From Anaerolineales bacterium (GTDB lineage Bacteria > Chloroflexota > Anaerolineae > Anaerolineales > UBA11579), in contig JAHCII010000013.1 in the NCBI GenBank assembly GCA_026129305.1, positions 1-58,603 of the forward strand: a stretch of 58,603 nt of DNA, written 5' to 3'. The translations under genes were made by a program, and so were the position numbers. The notes beneath the pieces are model-generated. The model had not been told where the DNA came from, searched no databases, and saw nothing but the letters and a program-made list of their open reading frames with translations. The stretch's first letter is position 1; every line of letters begins with the position of its first letter. Below are positions 1 through 11,571 of the stretch, one piece after another.

Positions 1-39
1 CCAAGAGGCGTAGGCGGGTTTCAAACTCGCCAGATTACG

Positions 40-1083
40 CTAGTGCAGTGGGTTCATGGCCCAGGCAAAATCGACCACCCGCAGCCGCGCCTCCCCCGCC
101 GCCCAGTACAGGTGGGCGATGTAGCTGCCGCCGCGCAGCGTGGAAGGGCTGCGCCCCTCGGTGACGATGATATGGCTGGCGGGCAGGCGGGCAAAGTACT
201 GCGTCCGGCTGTGCTCATGCCGGCCCAGGGTCGGGTCGGCCGGAGTCCAGCCGGTTCCCGGTGCATAGAACTCGGCCCAGGCGTGCTCCAACGGTTCACC
301 CTCGCCCGCGCCATAGCGCAGGCCTTCAAAATAGCGGGCTGGGATGCCCGCCGCCCGGCTCAGCGCCACGAACAGCGAGGCATACTCGGTGCAGTCAGAC
401 CCCATCTCGCCCAGGGCCGCCTGGGCGCCCCAGTTGCCGGCGTTAAAGGTGTACAGCAGATTCTCGCCGACATAATCGTAAAAGGCGCGGGCTTGCTCGC
501 AGGCTGTGGCCTTCCCGGCCGCCAGTTCTGCCGACAGGGCCTGGATCTGTGGATTTTTGGCCTCGATGTGCAGTTCAGCGCGGGTATTCTCGCTGGGCAG
601 CTCCCCCTGGCAGGCGCCCAGCTCAAACGCCACCCGCCGCACTTCGACCTCGTACTCCAGGCGTACTTCAATGCGCTCGCCGGGCTGAATATGGCTGAAG
701 TCGAACTCGGCGTACAGATTGCCATACTCGTCGCGCACCAGGTCATATTCGCCCGGGGCGATCGCCACGGAGTGCACTTGCTGGTACGGCGGACGGGTTT
801 GGATCAGCGCCACCCACAAATTCTGTTTGCTGGGCTCGCCCGGCCCGTCGTTCACCACCGCCATTTGCTGGCTGACCCGGAAACGCACACTCTCGCCCAA
901 CCGCACGCTGGGCATTTCCCCAGGCGGGTCCACCGCATTCAGTGCCGCCAGCAGGGCCGCATCCGGCTGCGGCTGGACCGTGGGCGCCGCTGTGGTCGCG
1001 GGCGGCGCGGCGGCTGGCCCGCAGGCAACCAGCGTCAGCACGGCCAGCAAGGCAAACCAGAGGGCGCAGCGCTTGGTGAGCAT
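40..1083 (-). CDS. Transglutaminase-like domain lipoprotein
   Basis: A 347-aa exported protein. The N-terminus has a basic start, a hydrophobic stretch and a lipobox (LVAC, lipidation Cys21), followed by an Ala/Pro/Thr-rich linker to about residue 45. Residues 60-160 look like a beta-rich domain that often precedes transglutaminase cores. Residues 195-300 carry the transglutaminase-like triad: Cys231 in GSDCTEY, His267 in EHAWAEFY and Asp283 in PADPTLG. The fold suggests cysteine protease or amide-bond chemistry at the outer face of the membrane; the substrate is unknown. A TATAAT lies 6 nt before the ATG and there is no Shine-Dalgarno, so the mRNA is probably leaderless. Family assignment is solid, function is not. 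Confidence 0.85.
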   Translation of the reverse strand: MLTKRCALWFALLAVLTLVACGPAAAPPATTAAPTVQPQPDAALLAALNAVDPPGEMPSVRLGESVRFRVSQQMAVVNDGPGEPSKQNLWVALIQTRPPYQQVHSVAIAPGEYDLVRDEYGNLYAEFDFSHIQPGERIEVRLEYEVEVRRVAFELGACQGELPSENTRAELHIEAKNPQIQALSAELAAGKATACEQARAFYDYVGENLLYTFNAGNWGAQAALGEMGSDCTEYASLFVALSRAAGIPARYFEGLRYGAGEGEPLEHAWAEFYAPGTGWTPADPTLGRHEHSRTQYFARLPASHIIVTEGRSPSTLRGGSYIAHLYWAAGEARLRVVDFAWAMNPLH

Positions 1084-1089
1084 GCCGAG

Positions 1090-1095
1090 ATTATA
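1090..1095 (-). promoter_or_regulatory. -10 box of the transglutaminase gene (leaderless)
   Basis: On the minus strand TATAAT ends 6 nt before the ATG at 1083. No clear -35 is visible. The predicted transcription start coincides with the start codon. Confidence 0.55.
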
Positions 1096-1406
1096 AATGT
1101 TGGCCTCAATATCTAAGCTTTATACGTGCCAGCCGCCAACGCCGCGAAAGAACAACTCCCTCATCCTGAGCAGAATAGCGGCTGCGCTGCAGCCGCTATT
1201 CGTCGCCATGGACCCTCCAGTGCCCAAGCTGCCCTTATGAATACATCTCCCTTGACAACCCCTGCCGATCCACCAGCCATCCCTGGCCCCATGCTTTAAT
1301 TCGGCCTGTACTGGGTCACAGGCGATTCTTGTCAAGGTTAAGTTGTATTAAAACCCCCCGCCCCAAAGCATTAATATATCTTTTGTCCTCAACGCCTTGA
1401 CAGAGC
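1096..1406. other. Intergenic region with a perfect hairpin, no gene seen
   Basis: This gap between divergent genes holds no convincing ORF. A perfect inverted repeat at 1174-1200 (11-bp arms, AATAGCGGCTG and complement) lacks a T-tract on either strand, so it is not a good intrinsic terminator. The stretch near 1161 (TCATCCTGAGC) resembles sequence fragments at about 17498 and may be a degenerate dispersed intergenic repeat. Confidence 0.4.
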
Positions 1407-1435
1407 TTGCTATATTAGACCATACGTTCTATCAT
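1407..1435 (+). promoter_or_regulatory. Putative SOS promoter with LexA-type box
   Basis: TTGCTA (1407-1412), 17 nt, TATCAT (1430-1435). Lying over the spacer and the -10 is TAGACCATACGTTCTA (1416-1431), an imperfect palindrome that matches the Gram-positive LexA/DinR form GAAC-N4-GTTC with one mismatch in the left half. The same architecture recurs at 27198-27226. LexA itself is not encoded in this window. Confidence 0.55.
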
Positions 1436-1441
1436 CAAGGC

Positions 1442-2638
1442 GTGGACACCTTCGCCAAACTCAGCCTGGCTTCGCAAGATATGGGCATCGAGATCGAGAG
1501 CACCCGCGAGCAGGACTGCGCGCCGGTGGTCAATGGCAGGTCCCTGCCGCCCATCCCCATCACCCAGGTCGCCCTGCCCGGCGGCCGCAAGATGAACGTG
1601 CTCAAGACCATGCTGACCACCGCCTGCGAACGCAACTGCAACTACTGTCCCTTCCGCGCCGGGCGCAAGATGCGCCGCACCACCATCAAACCGGAAGAGA
1701 TGGCGCACACCTTCCTCTCGGTCTACAAGACCGGCGCGGTGGAAGGGTTGTTCCTCAGTTCCGGCATCATCAAGGGCGGCGTGGCCACCCAGGACCGTCT
1801 GCTGGACACGGTTGACATCGTGCGCAACAAGCTCGGTTACCGGGGTTACATCCATCTCAAGATCATGCCCGGATCCGAGAAGGATCAACTGCGCCGCGCC
1901 ATGCAGTTGGCCGACCGCGTCTCGGTCAACCTGGAGGCGGCCAATCCCAGCCGCATGCCCGCCCTGGCGCCGATGAAGAAGTTCGCCGAGGAACTGCTGG
2001 CCCCCCTGCAGTGGGCCGAGGAGATCCGCCAGAACGAAGCGCCGAGCAGCACCTGGAATGGGCGTTGGGCCAGCACGGTCACCCAGTTCGTGGTCGGCGC
2101 CTCCGGCGAGAGTGACGTGGAACTGGTCGCCATTTCCGAATACCTGTACGCCAAGCTCAAGCTCAAACGCACCTACTACTCAGCCTTCACGCCGGTGCTG
2201 GACACGCCTTTGGAGAACCACCCAGCCGAAAACCCCTGGCGTGAGCACCGCCTCTATCAGGCCTCCTTCCTGCTGCGTGATTATGGCTTCAGCATGGAAG
2301 AGCTGCCCTTCGCCCAGAACGGCCGCCTGCCGCTCAACCAAGACCCCAAGACGGCCTGGGCAGAGCAGACCCTGCTGGGCCAGCCCATCGAGCTCAACAC
2401 CGCCGACAAGCAGCAACTGCTGATGGTGCCGGGCATCGGCCCCAAAGGCGCCATGAGCATCCTGCTGGCCCGCCGTGGGCGCAAACTGCGCTCGCTGGAC
2501 GATCTGCGCGCCCTGGGCATTGTCGCCCAGCGCGCCGCGCCGTACATCCTGCTGGATGGCAAACTGCCCGCCTACCAAATGCGCCTGCTGGAACCGGCCG
2601 AGCCGCCCGTGCCGCTGCGCCCGCATTTTCCCGGCTGA
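1442..2638 (+). CDS. Radical SAM protein, DNA modification/repair type, with C-terminal HhH
   Basis: About 398 aa from the GTG at 1442. The radical SAM cluster motif Cx3CxxC is at about residues 62-69 (ACERNCNYC), preceded by the GRKMNVLKTMLT segment typical of the putative DNA-repair radical SAM family that is linked to uracil-DNA glycosylases (TIGR03916-like). A helix-hairpin-helix (VPGIGPKGA) near residue 330 suggests DNA binding. Start choice: an in-frame TTG at 1397 would place the promoter and LexA box inside the gene. The GTG gives an N-terminus (MDTFAKL) like that of homologues and falls exactly at the predicted transcription start; ATG 1481 is the other option. The LexA-type box upstream supports a DNA damage role. 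No UDG gene is adjacent. Confidence 0.8.
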   Translation: MDTFAKLSLASQDMGIEIESTREQDCAPVVNGRSLPPIPITQVALPGGRKMNVLKTMLTTACERNCNYCPFRAGRKMRRTTIKPEEMAHTFLSVYKTGAVEGLFLSSGIIKGGVATQDRLLDTVDIVRNKLGYRGYIHLKIMPGSEKDQLRRAMQLADRVSVNLEAANPSRMPALAPMKKFAEELLAPLQWAEEIRQNEAPSSTWNGRWASTVTQFVVGASGESDVELVAISEYLYAKLKLKRTYYSAFTPVLDTPLENHPAENPWREHRLYQASFLLRDYGFSMEELPFAQNGRLPLNQDPKTAWAEQTLLGQPIELNTADKQQLLMVPGIGPKGAMSILLARRGRKLRSLDDLRALGIVAQRAAPYILLDGKLPAYQMRLLEPAEPPVPLRPHFPG

Positions 2639-2696
2639 GCCAGTGCGAGGCGGGCGGGTTTCGCAAACCAGCAAATCAAGGGATAATGGCCGCGTC

Positions 2697-4352
2697 ATGC
2701 TGCAAACCATCATCGCCCTGCTCCGAGACAATCCCCTGCTGCTGCTTTTCGCCATCGCCGCCCTCGGTTGGGCCTTGGGGCAGGTTTCCCTGGGCGGCAT
2801 CCGCCTGGGCGTGGCCGCCGTGCTTTTTGTCGGCCTCGGCTTCGGGGCGCTCAGCCCGGAGCTGCGCCTGCCTGAAGCGGTCTATACCCTTGGGCTGGTC
2901 ATCTTCGTCTACGCCCTCGGCCTCAGCAGCGCCCAAAGCTTCTTTGCCGCCCTGCGTCACAAGGGCCTGCGCGACAATGCCCTCATCCTGCTCTGCCTGC
3001 TGGCGGCCGCCGGGCTGGTTGTGCTGGCCGCCGGGCCGCTCGGGCTCTCCGCCGGCAGCGCGGCCGGCCTCTTCTCCGGGGCGCTGACCAACACCCCCGC
3101 CCTGGCCAGCGCCCTGGAATTCATCAATCTTAACCCGCCGGCCGGCAGCGCCCTGCAAACCCTGCTGGCTGAACCGGTGGTGGCCTATTCCATCGCCTAC
3201 CCGCTGGGCGTGCTGGGCATGATCCTGGCAGTCTACACGGCCCAGCGTATCTGGCGCATCGATTACCGCGCCGAAGCCCTGCGCGCCGGCGACCTGGCCG
3301 GCGCCGATGTCGAGCTGGACAATCTCACCATCCGCGTCACTCGTCCCGCCGCGCTGGGCAAACCCCTGGTGGAACTGGTCAAGCAGCAGAACTGGAACGT
3401 GGTCTTTGGCCGCATCCAGAAAGGCACACAGCTCCAGCTGGCCGAGAAGGATAGCCAGCTGGAGCTGGGCAACCAGATCACCGTGGTTGGCACGCCCGCC
3501 CAGCTGCAGCCGGTAATCGCCTTCCTTGGCGAGCGCAGCCCGGCCAGCCTGGAGCTGGACCGCCGCGAGATGGATTTCCGGCGCATCTTCGTCTCCAACC
3601 CGCAGGTGGTCGGCCGCAAGCTGAGCCAGCTTAATCTGCCGGAGCAATTCGGCGCGCTGATCACGCGCATTCGCCGCGGCGATATTCAACTGATCCCCAC
3701 GGGCAACACCGTGTTGGAATTGGGCGACCGCGTGCGCGTGCTGACCCACCGCGAGCACATGGCCGCCGTCAGCAGGTATTTGGGCGACTCGTACCGCGCT
3801 GTCAGCGAAGTAGATGTGCTGACCCTCAGTCTGGGCATCGCCCTGGGTATGCTGCTGGGCATGCTGCCCTTCCCGCTGCCGGGCGGCCTGACCCTGCGCC
3901 TGGGCATGGCCGGCGGCCCGCTGATCCTGGCCCTCATTCTCGGCAACCTGGCCCGCACCGGCCCGCTGGTCTGGACCATCCCTTACAGCACCAGCGTCAC
4001 CCTGCGCCAGTTCGGCCTGGTGCTCTTTCTGGCGGGCGTAGGCTCCCGCGCCGGTTACGACTTCGTCACCACCCTGGCCAGCGGCGAAGGCCTGGTCTTG
4101 CTGGCCGCCGGCCTGGGCATTACGCTCTTCACCGGCTGGCTGGTGCTGTGGACCGGCTATCGCCTGCTCAAGATCCCGATGGGTTTGCTGACCGGCATGC
4201 TCTCCGGCTTGCAAACCCAGCCCGCCCTGCTCAGCTTCGTCTCCGAGCAAAGCGGGGATGAACTGCCCAACATCGGCTACGCCGCTGTGTATCCCGTCGC
4301 CAGCATCGCCAAGATCATCCTGGCCCAGCTGGTATTGGCCTGGCTGAGTTAG
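2697..4352 (+). CDS. AspT/YidE-like antiporter with two TrkA-C domains
   Basis: A 551-aa integral membrane transporter of the aspartate:alanine exchanger (AAE) superfamily. Hydrophobic helices fill residues 1-180, two TrkA-C/RCK-C-like cytosolic domains lie at about 190-370 (each ending in the turn before an EL(G) strand: LELGNQITVVG and LELGDRVRVLT), and a second membrane half fills 385-551. The split membrane domain with paired TrkA-C modules is the family hallmark. The substrate cannot be read from sequence. The longer in-frame ORF upstream overlaps the radical SAM gene and is rejected; ATG 2697 follows GATAAT by 9 nt, suggesting a start at or near the mRNA end. Confidence 0.85.
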   Translation: MLQTIIALLRDNPLLLLFAIAALGWALGQVSLGGIRLGVAAVLFVGLGFGALSPELRLPEAVYTLGLVIFVYALGLSSAQSFFAALRHKGLRDNALILLCLLAAAGLVVLAAGPLGLSAGSAAGLFSGALTNTPALASALEFINLNPPAGSALQTLLAEPVVAYSIAYPLGVLGMILAVYTAQRIWRIDYRAEALRAGDLAGADVELDNLTIRVTRPAALGKPLVELVKQQNWNVVFGRIQKGTQLQLAEKDSQLELGNQITVVGTPAQLQPVIAFLGERSPASLELDRREMDFRRIFVSNPQVVGRKLSQLNLPEQFGALITRIRRGDIQLIPTGNTVLELGDRVRVLTHREHMAAVSRYLGDSYRAVSEVDVLTLSLGIALGMLLGMLPFPLPGGLTLRLGMAGGPLILALILGNLARTGPLVWTIPYSTSVTLRQFGLVLFLAGVGSRAGYDFVTTLASGEGLVLLAAGLGITLFTGWLVLWTGYRLLKIPMGLLTGMLSGLQTQPALLSFVSEQSGDELPNIGYAAVYPVASIAKIILAQLVLAWLS

Positions 4353-4397
4353 CCGCCAGTTTCAGCTAAAATACCGCATCGCCACAGAGGAGCCGCC

Positions 4398-5948
4398 TTG
4401 TTGCCTAAGTTCAATACCGGTTTTTGGGTGCTGGTGTCCACCATTTTGGGTTCCTGCATGTCTTATATTGACGCCACGGTGATCTATATCGCCCTGCCGG
4501 TGGTGCAGCAAGACCTCAACGCCACGGTCGTGCAGGCGCAGTGGATCGTGGAGGCCTATGTGCTGTTCCAAGCCGCCCTGATCCTGGTGGGCGGCACGCT
4601 GGGCGACCGCTTGGGCCGCCGCCGCGTCTTTGCCGTGGGCGTGGTCATCTTCTCGATCGCTTCGGCGCTGTGCGGCCTGGCTGCTACGCCAGGCTTCCTG
4701 ATCGGCGCCCGCATTCTGCAGGCGCTGGGCGGTGCTCTGCTTGGCCCTTCCAGCTTGGCGATCATCACCGCCTACTTCGACGACGAGCGTCGCGGCGCCG
4801 CCTTTGGCGCCTGGTCCGGCGCCTCAGCCATCGCCCTGGCGCTGGGGCCAGCCATCGGCGGCCTGATCGTGCAGTATGCCAGTTGGCACTGGTTGTTCTT
4901 CATTAACGTCCCGGTCGGCCTCCTGACCGTGCTGGTGCTGTTCTGGAAAGTGCCTGAAAGCCGCGACGAAAAAGCCCCCAGCACGCTGGACTGGCGCGGC
5001 GCCAGCCTGGCCACCCTGGGCTTGGGTATGTTTGTCTTCGGTTTCATCGAATCGGCCAATTACGGCCTGGGCAGCCCGATCGTGCTGGGCAGCATTTTCC
5101 TGGGTGCAGCCGTCTTCGCCCTGTTCATCTACACCCAACGCATCACCGAAAACCCGCTGCTGCCGCTTTCGCTTTTCAAATCGCGCACCTTTAGCGGGGC
5201 GAACCTGATCACACTGCTAATGTACTGCGCCGTCTCGGGCGTCATCTTTTTCCTGCCCTTCAACCTGATCCAAATTCAGGGCTACGACATCGTCATGGCC
5301 GGGCTGGGCTTCCTGCCCTTCCCGCTCATCGTCGGCGCCCTCTCCGGTTGGGCCGGCGGCCTGGTGGCCCGCTACGGCAGCAAACTGCCGTTGACCATCG
5401 GCCCGTTGGTGGTTGCTGCCGGGCTGGTGCTGTTTGGCCAGGCCGGCCTGGGCGGCTCTTTCTGGACGACTTTCTTCCCAGCCGTGATCGTGCTGGCCTT
5501 CGGCATGACCCTGGTCATCGCCCCGCTGACCACTACGGTGATGGGCGCGGCGCCCAAGCGGCTGTCCGGCACGGCTTCCGGCATCAACACCGCCGTCAAC
5601 AGCACCGCCAACGTGCTGGCAGTGGCCATCCTCGGCGTGGTGGCGCTCAATGTTTTCATTGGCTCGGTAGAGCGCCGCCTGGACCCGGCCCAGTTCACGC
5701 CCCAGGCACTCTCTGAGATCCACGCCGAAACCAAGAACCTGGCCAATGCCAGCGCCCCGGCCAGCCTGCCGCCCGCCCAGCGCCAGCAAATCGACTCGGT
5801 CTATGATCAGGCCTTTGTGGACGCTTTCCAAATTGTGATGTACGTCTGCGCCGGGCTGGTCGCCACCGCTTCGTTGGTCGCCCAGATCTTTGTAGACGGC
5901 AAGCCCAAACACGCGCGGACCACTGAGGCCATGCCAAGGATGCACTGA
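4398..5948 (+). CDS. MFS transporter, DHA2 (EmrB/QacA) family, 14 TM
   Basis: 516 aa. The motif-A loop between TM2 and TM3 is present (GGTLGDRLGRRRVF), as is the motif-C-like GPAIGGLI in TM5, and there are about 14 hydrophobic helices, typical of proton-driven drug/toxin exporters of the DHA2 group. Residues 430-480 form a polar insert before the last TM pair, as in EmrB-type proteins. The start is a TTG with AGAGGAG 5 nt upstream; a second TTG follows immediately. The stop is 1 nt from the start of the SRAP gene, so the two are probably co-transcribed. Substrate unknown. Confidence 0.87.
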   Translation: MLPKFNTGFWVLVSTILGSCMSYIDATVIYIALPVVQQDLNATVVQAQWIVEAYVLFQAALILVGGTLGDRLGRRRVFAVGVVIFSIASALCGLAATPGFLIGARILQALGGALLGPSSLAIITAYFDDERRGAAFGAWSGASAIALALGPAIGGLIVQYASWHWLFFINVPVGLLTVLVLFWKVPESRDEKAPSTLDWRGASLATLGLGMFVFGFIESANYGLGSPIVLGSIFLGAAVFALFIYTQRITENPLLPLSLFKSRTFSGANLITLLMYCAVSGVIFFLPFNLIQIQGYDIVMAGLGFLPFPLIVGALSGWAGGLVARYGSKLPLTIGPLVVAAGLVLFGQAGLGGSFWTTFFPAVIVLAFGMTLVIAPLTTTVMGAAPKRLSGTASGINTAVNSTANVLAVAILGVVALNVFIGSVERRLDPAQFTPQALSEIHAETKNLANASAPASLPPAQRQQIDSVYDQAFVDAFQIVMYVCAGLVATASLVAQIFVDGKPKHARTTEAMPRMH

Positions 5949-5949
5949 T

Positions 5950-6621
5950 ATGCCCGGACGAATTACCCTGACCAAAACTGCCGAGGAACTGGCCACAGCC
6001 TTCGCTTGGCTGCAAGTGCCGCCAGAGCTGCGCCCGCGTTACAACATCGCCCCCACCCAACCCATCGCCGTGGTGCTCAACGACGGCCAGAACAAAGTGG
6101 ATTTCCTCAGTTGGGGCATGATCCCCTCCTTCACCAAGGTCAAGATGACCAGCTACCTGCTCAATGCCCGCGCCGAGGGCATTGAGCGCAAGCCGTCATT
6201 CCGCTCGCCTTTCAAGCGGCGGCGCTGCCTGGTGCTGGCAGACGGCTACTACGAATGGGTCAAGCTACCGCGCAAGAAGGAGAAGATCCCCTATTGGGTA
6301 CACATGAAAGACAAGCGCCCCTTCGCCTTTGCCGGCTTGTGGGACAGCTGGACCTCGATGGACGGCTCTGAAGTGAACACCTGCTGCTTCATCACCTGCG
6401 AACCCAACGAGCTCGTGGCCCAGATCCATCACCGCATGGGCGTCATCCTCGACGAAGACGACTATGCCACATGGCTGCAGCCGGACGAAGCCGACCCTCA
6501 GGATTTGCTGCCGCTGCTGCGCCCCTACCCATCCGAAAAGATGGCTTATTACCAGGTAAGCACTGTGGTTAGCAACGCCCGCAACGATGTGCCGGATTGC
6601 ATCGTTCCCGTAGATACTTAA
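5950..6621 (+). CDS. SRAP family (YedK/HMCES-like) protein with Pro in place of catalytic Cys2
   Basis: 223 aa, full family length. SRAP proteins covalently trap abasic sites in single-stranded DNA through the N-terminal Cys2 exposed after Met removal. Other active-site residues are intact here: Asn72 in LLNARAEG, Glu102 in DGYYEW and His160 in HHRM, matching N75, E105 and H160 of E. coli YedK. The N-terminus, however, reads MPGRI instead of MCGR: codon 2 is CCC. The start is well fixed because the family begins exactly here and the upstream stop is 1 nt away. An N-terminal proline could act as an amine nucleophile as in Fpg/Nei glycosylases (inference), or the protein may bind without crosslinking. 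Confidence 0.85.
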   Translation: MPGRITLTKTAEELATAFAWLQVPPELRPRYNIAPTQPIAVVLNDGQNKVDFLSWGMIPSFTKVKMTSYLLNARAEGIERKPSFRSPFKRRRCLVLADGYYEWVKLPRKKEKIPYWVHMKDKRPFAFAGLWDSWTSMDGSEVNTCCFITCEPNELVAQIHHRMGVILDEDDYATWLQPDEADPQDLLPLLRPYPSEKMAYYQVSTVVSNARNDVPDCIVPVDT

Positions 6622-6638
6622 AACGTAAGGAGAACAAG

Positions 6639-7664
6639 ATGACGGAAACCCGCCCCTATAAACCCAGCTGGGTAGATGCCACTATTGACTGGGTCAGCTC
6701 GCTCAAAATCCCACCGGTAGTCTTTTATGTCCTTCTCTATATGGTGAGTGTGTTTCTTATCAACCTGACGCTTTGGTTGGAAGGCTATCAGGATTGGTGG
6801 GTCTGGCACAACTACGTCTTCTTTGATGTCATCTGGCTGCCCCTGGCCCTGGGCTACATTCACTTTATGGAGCGCGTGGCCCGCCGCTCCATTGAGGATA
6901 TTCGGCCGGCGCTGGGGTTATCAGCCAACGAGTTCGATGCTATCCGCTATCGTTTTGTCACTCTGCCATTCTGGCCGGTTCTGATTATCACCCTGCTGGG
7001 GCTAGGCGTGGGGTTGTATTTCTCGTTCCAATCGCGCTCCGTTGATATGGCCAGCACCATCCTTTGGTCCCTGATCTCCAGCCAAGGCTATACCTTCCTG
7101 CCGCTCTGGCTCTATGTCGCCTACCGCCACGTATCGCAAATTGACAGCTTGTACAAACGGGTTACCAAGCTCAACCTGTTCAATCTTCAGCCTTTGTATG
7201 GTCTGGCACGCGTGGCCATGGTCGTAGGCATTTTTCTGATCCTGGTGGTCAACATCAACTTCTTTAATGAGACGTATTACGGGTCCATCACCCAAACCCC
7301 TGAAACCACTTATCTGATCACCGTCGGCGGCATCGCGGCGGCGGTTGCAGTCTTTGTGATCCCGGTGCTGGGCATTCATCGCAAGATCGAAAAAGACAAA
7401 AACACGCTGTTGGCGGAGAATGCTGAGCAGATCAACGGTTTGCGCAACGAGATCCAAAAAGACATGGAAGGCCGCAACTTCAAGAATATTGACGGTCTGG
7501 AAAAGGGCCTGAGCGCTTTGCTGAAAGTGCGCGAAAGCGTGGGCGCCATCCCCACCTGGCCCTGGAGCCCGGGCACCCTGCGCAGCTTTGCCTCCGCCAT
7601 CATGCTGCCGCTGATCGTCTGGCTGTTGCAGCGGGTGCTGACGCCGCTTGTGGCATTGCCTTAG
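6639..7664 (+). CDS. Multi-pass membrane protein, unknown (paralogue 1 of a tandem pair)
   Basis: 341 aa. About seven hydrophobic segments are visible (near 20-40, 55-80, 105-130, 140-160, 190-215, 232-255, 310-335). A polar, coiled-coil-like stretch (about 250-295, rich in E/K/N/Q) separates the last two. ATG 6639 has AAGGAG upstream; the longer in-frame start at 6597 lies in the SRAP gene and is rejected. The protein aligns along its length with the next gene: PYKPSWV / PYQPSWV at the N-terminus, LFNLQPLYGLARVAMV / LFDLQPFYGLARVAMV in the middle, and a shared PxWPWxPGxxRxFASAI near the C-terminus. I do not recognise the family. Confidence 0.8.
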   Translation: MTETRPYKPSWVDATIDWVSSLKIPPVVFYVLLYMVSVFLINLTLWLEGYQDWWVWHNYVFFDVIWLPLALGYIHFMERVARRSIEDIRPALGLSANEFDAIRYRFVTLPFWPVLIITLLGLGVGLYFSFQSRSVDMASTILWSLISSQGYTFLPLWLYVAYRHVSQIDSLYKRVTKLNLFNLQPLYGLARVAMVVGIFLILVVNINFFNETYYGSITQTPETTYLITVGGIAAAVAVFVIPVLGIHRKIEKDKNTLLAENAEQINGLRNEIQKDMEGRNFKNIDGLEKGLSALLKVRESVGAIPTWPWSPGTLRSFASAIMLPLIVWLLQRVLTPLVALP

Positions 7665-7737
7665 CCTGCTTCAGATGAGCGATTGGCTCGCTGGGCGTTA
7701 GCCAATCCATGTTATAAATCCGGTTTAGGAGGAGCAA

Positions 7738-8760
7738 ATGCCCGCTTTTCGCCCCTACCAACCCAGTTGGGTCAATACGCTGCTGGAATGGATAAACAAA
7801 CTCCCCTTTCACCCATTCCTTTTCTATTTGGGGCTTTACCTGGCCAGTGTGCTTATTACGCACGCTACACTTTGGACGGATGGCAGCGCCGCGCCTGGCC
7901 AATGGCTTTCCACTGTCTTTTTTGATATGATCTGGGTGCCCTTTGGGCTGGGCGCACTCCACTTTATACAAAACGCCGCCACTACGTCAGTAGACGAAAT
8001 ACGACCCGTTCTGGAAACCAGTAAGGCTGAGTTTGAAGCGCTCAAATACCGCTTTCTAACATACCCTTTTTGGCCTGTCCTCGTCCTCAGTTTAGCCGGT
8101 TTTACCTTGGGGGTCTTTCTAGGTAGCGGAGAATTGCCATTAGCAACAACCAACCTCAGCAAAACAGCCTGGGGCATCATGGCGGGCGCGGGCTATACTT
8201 TCTTGCCTCTATTCTTTTTTGCAGCCTGGCGGTATATTCGTCAGATCATTAAGATATATTCTCATGTGGGCATGCTCAACCTGTTTGACCTCCAGCCCTT
8301 CTACGGGCTGGCCCGGGTTGCCATGGTGATTGCCGGTTTTTTGGTGCTTCTCGCCAACATGAATTATGTTTGGGAAGTCCTCCTGGGTTTGGCCACCATG
8401 ACGGCTGAAAACGCCGTACTTCTCTCAATTCTCACTCTCAGCGTCGCCCTGGTGGCAGCTCTGGTGCCGCTCTGGGGCATCCACAACAAGATTGAAGCCG
8501 AGAAACAGGCCCAACTGGCCATCAATGCCAGGGAAATTAAAAAACTGCATCAGCTTCTACACACGGGCCTGAGCAAAAAGACATCTGCGGAAATAGACAA
8601 ACTGCAGAGCGGGCTCAGCGCGCTCTACGCCGCCCGCGCCAGCGTCACAGACGTGCCCGCCTGGCCCTGGCGGCCCGGCGCATTCCGCAATTTTGCCTCG
8701 GCGATCTTCCTGCCGCTGCTACTCCTGGTGCTGGAGCGCTTGATCTCGCGGTTCTTCTAA
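7738..8760 (+). CDS. Multi-pass membrane protein, unknown (paralogue 2 of a tandem pair)
   Basis: 340 aa with the same helix pattern and conserved blocks as the preceding gene. The blocks include a DxIWxPxxLGxxHF segment after TM2, TSxDEIRP, the YRFxTxPFWPVL entry to TM3 and a C-terminal polar helix before the last TM. A strong Shine-Dalgarno (TAGGAGGAG) lies 5-6 nt before ATG 7738. The 73-bp gap holds an inverted repeat (GATTGGCT...AGCCAATC, about 7680-7707). Tandem duplication with moderate divergence suggests a heteromeric complex or specialisation; no function can be assigned. Confidence 0.8.
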   Translation: MPAFRPYQPSWVNTLLEWINKLPFHPFLFYLGLYLASVLITHATLWTDGSAAPGQWLSTVFFDMIWVPFGLGALHFIQNAATTSVDEIRPVLETSKAEFEALKYRFLTYPFWPVLVLSLAGFTLGVFLGSGELPLATTNLSKTAWGIMAGAGYTFLPLFFFAAWRYIRQIIKIYSHVGMLNLFDLQPFYGLARVAMVIAGFLVLLANMNYVWEVLLGLATMTAENAVLLSILTLSVALVAALVPLWGIHNKIEAEKQAQLAINAREIKKLHQLLHTGLSKKTSAEIDKLQSGLSALYAARASVTDVPAWPWRPGAFRNFASAIFLPLLLLVLERLISRFF

Positions 8761-8767
8761 TCCCCGG

Positions 8768-11494
<2,727 letters not shown>

Positions 11495-11571
11495 AAAGTC
11501 TCCAAATCAGTAACTGGTAATTACCATTTGCCAATTACCAATCTCTATTCTCCAATCTCGCTTTTAAACAC

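Noticed and set aside
1174..1200. Perfect hairpin as intrinsic terminator
   Set aside because: No T-tract on either strand, and it lies between divergently transcribed genes where no terminator is expected.
1397..1441. TTG 1397 as start of the radical SAM gene
   Set aside because: It would put the promoter and LexA-type box inside the coding region and gives an N-terminus longer than I expect for the family.
2676..4250. 524-aa ORF antisense to the AspT-like transporter
   Set aside because: A codon-bias shadow of a GC-rich gene; composition is Gln/Gly/Ala-rich and low-complexity with no recognisable domain.
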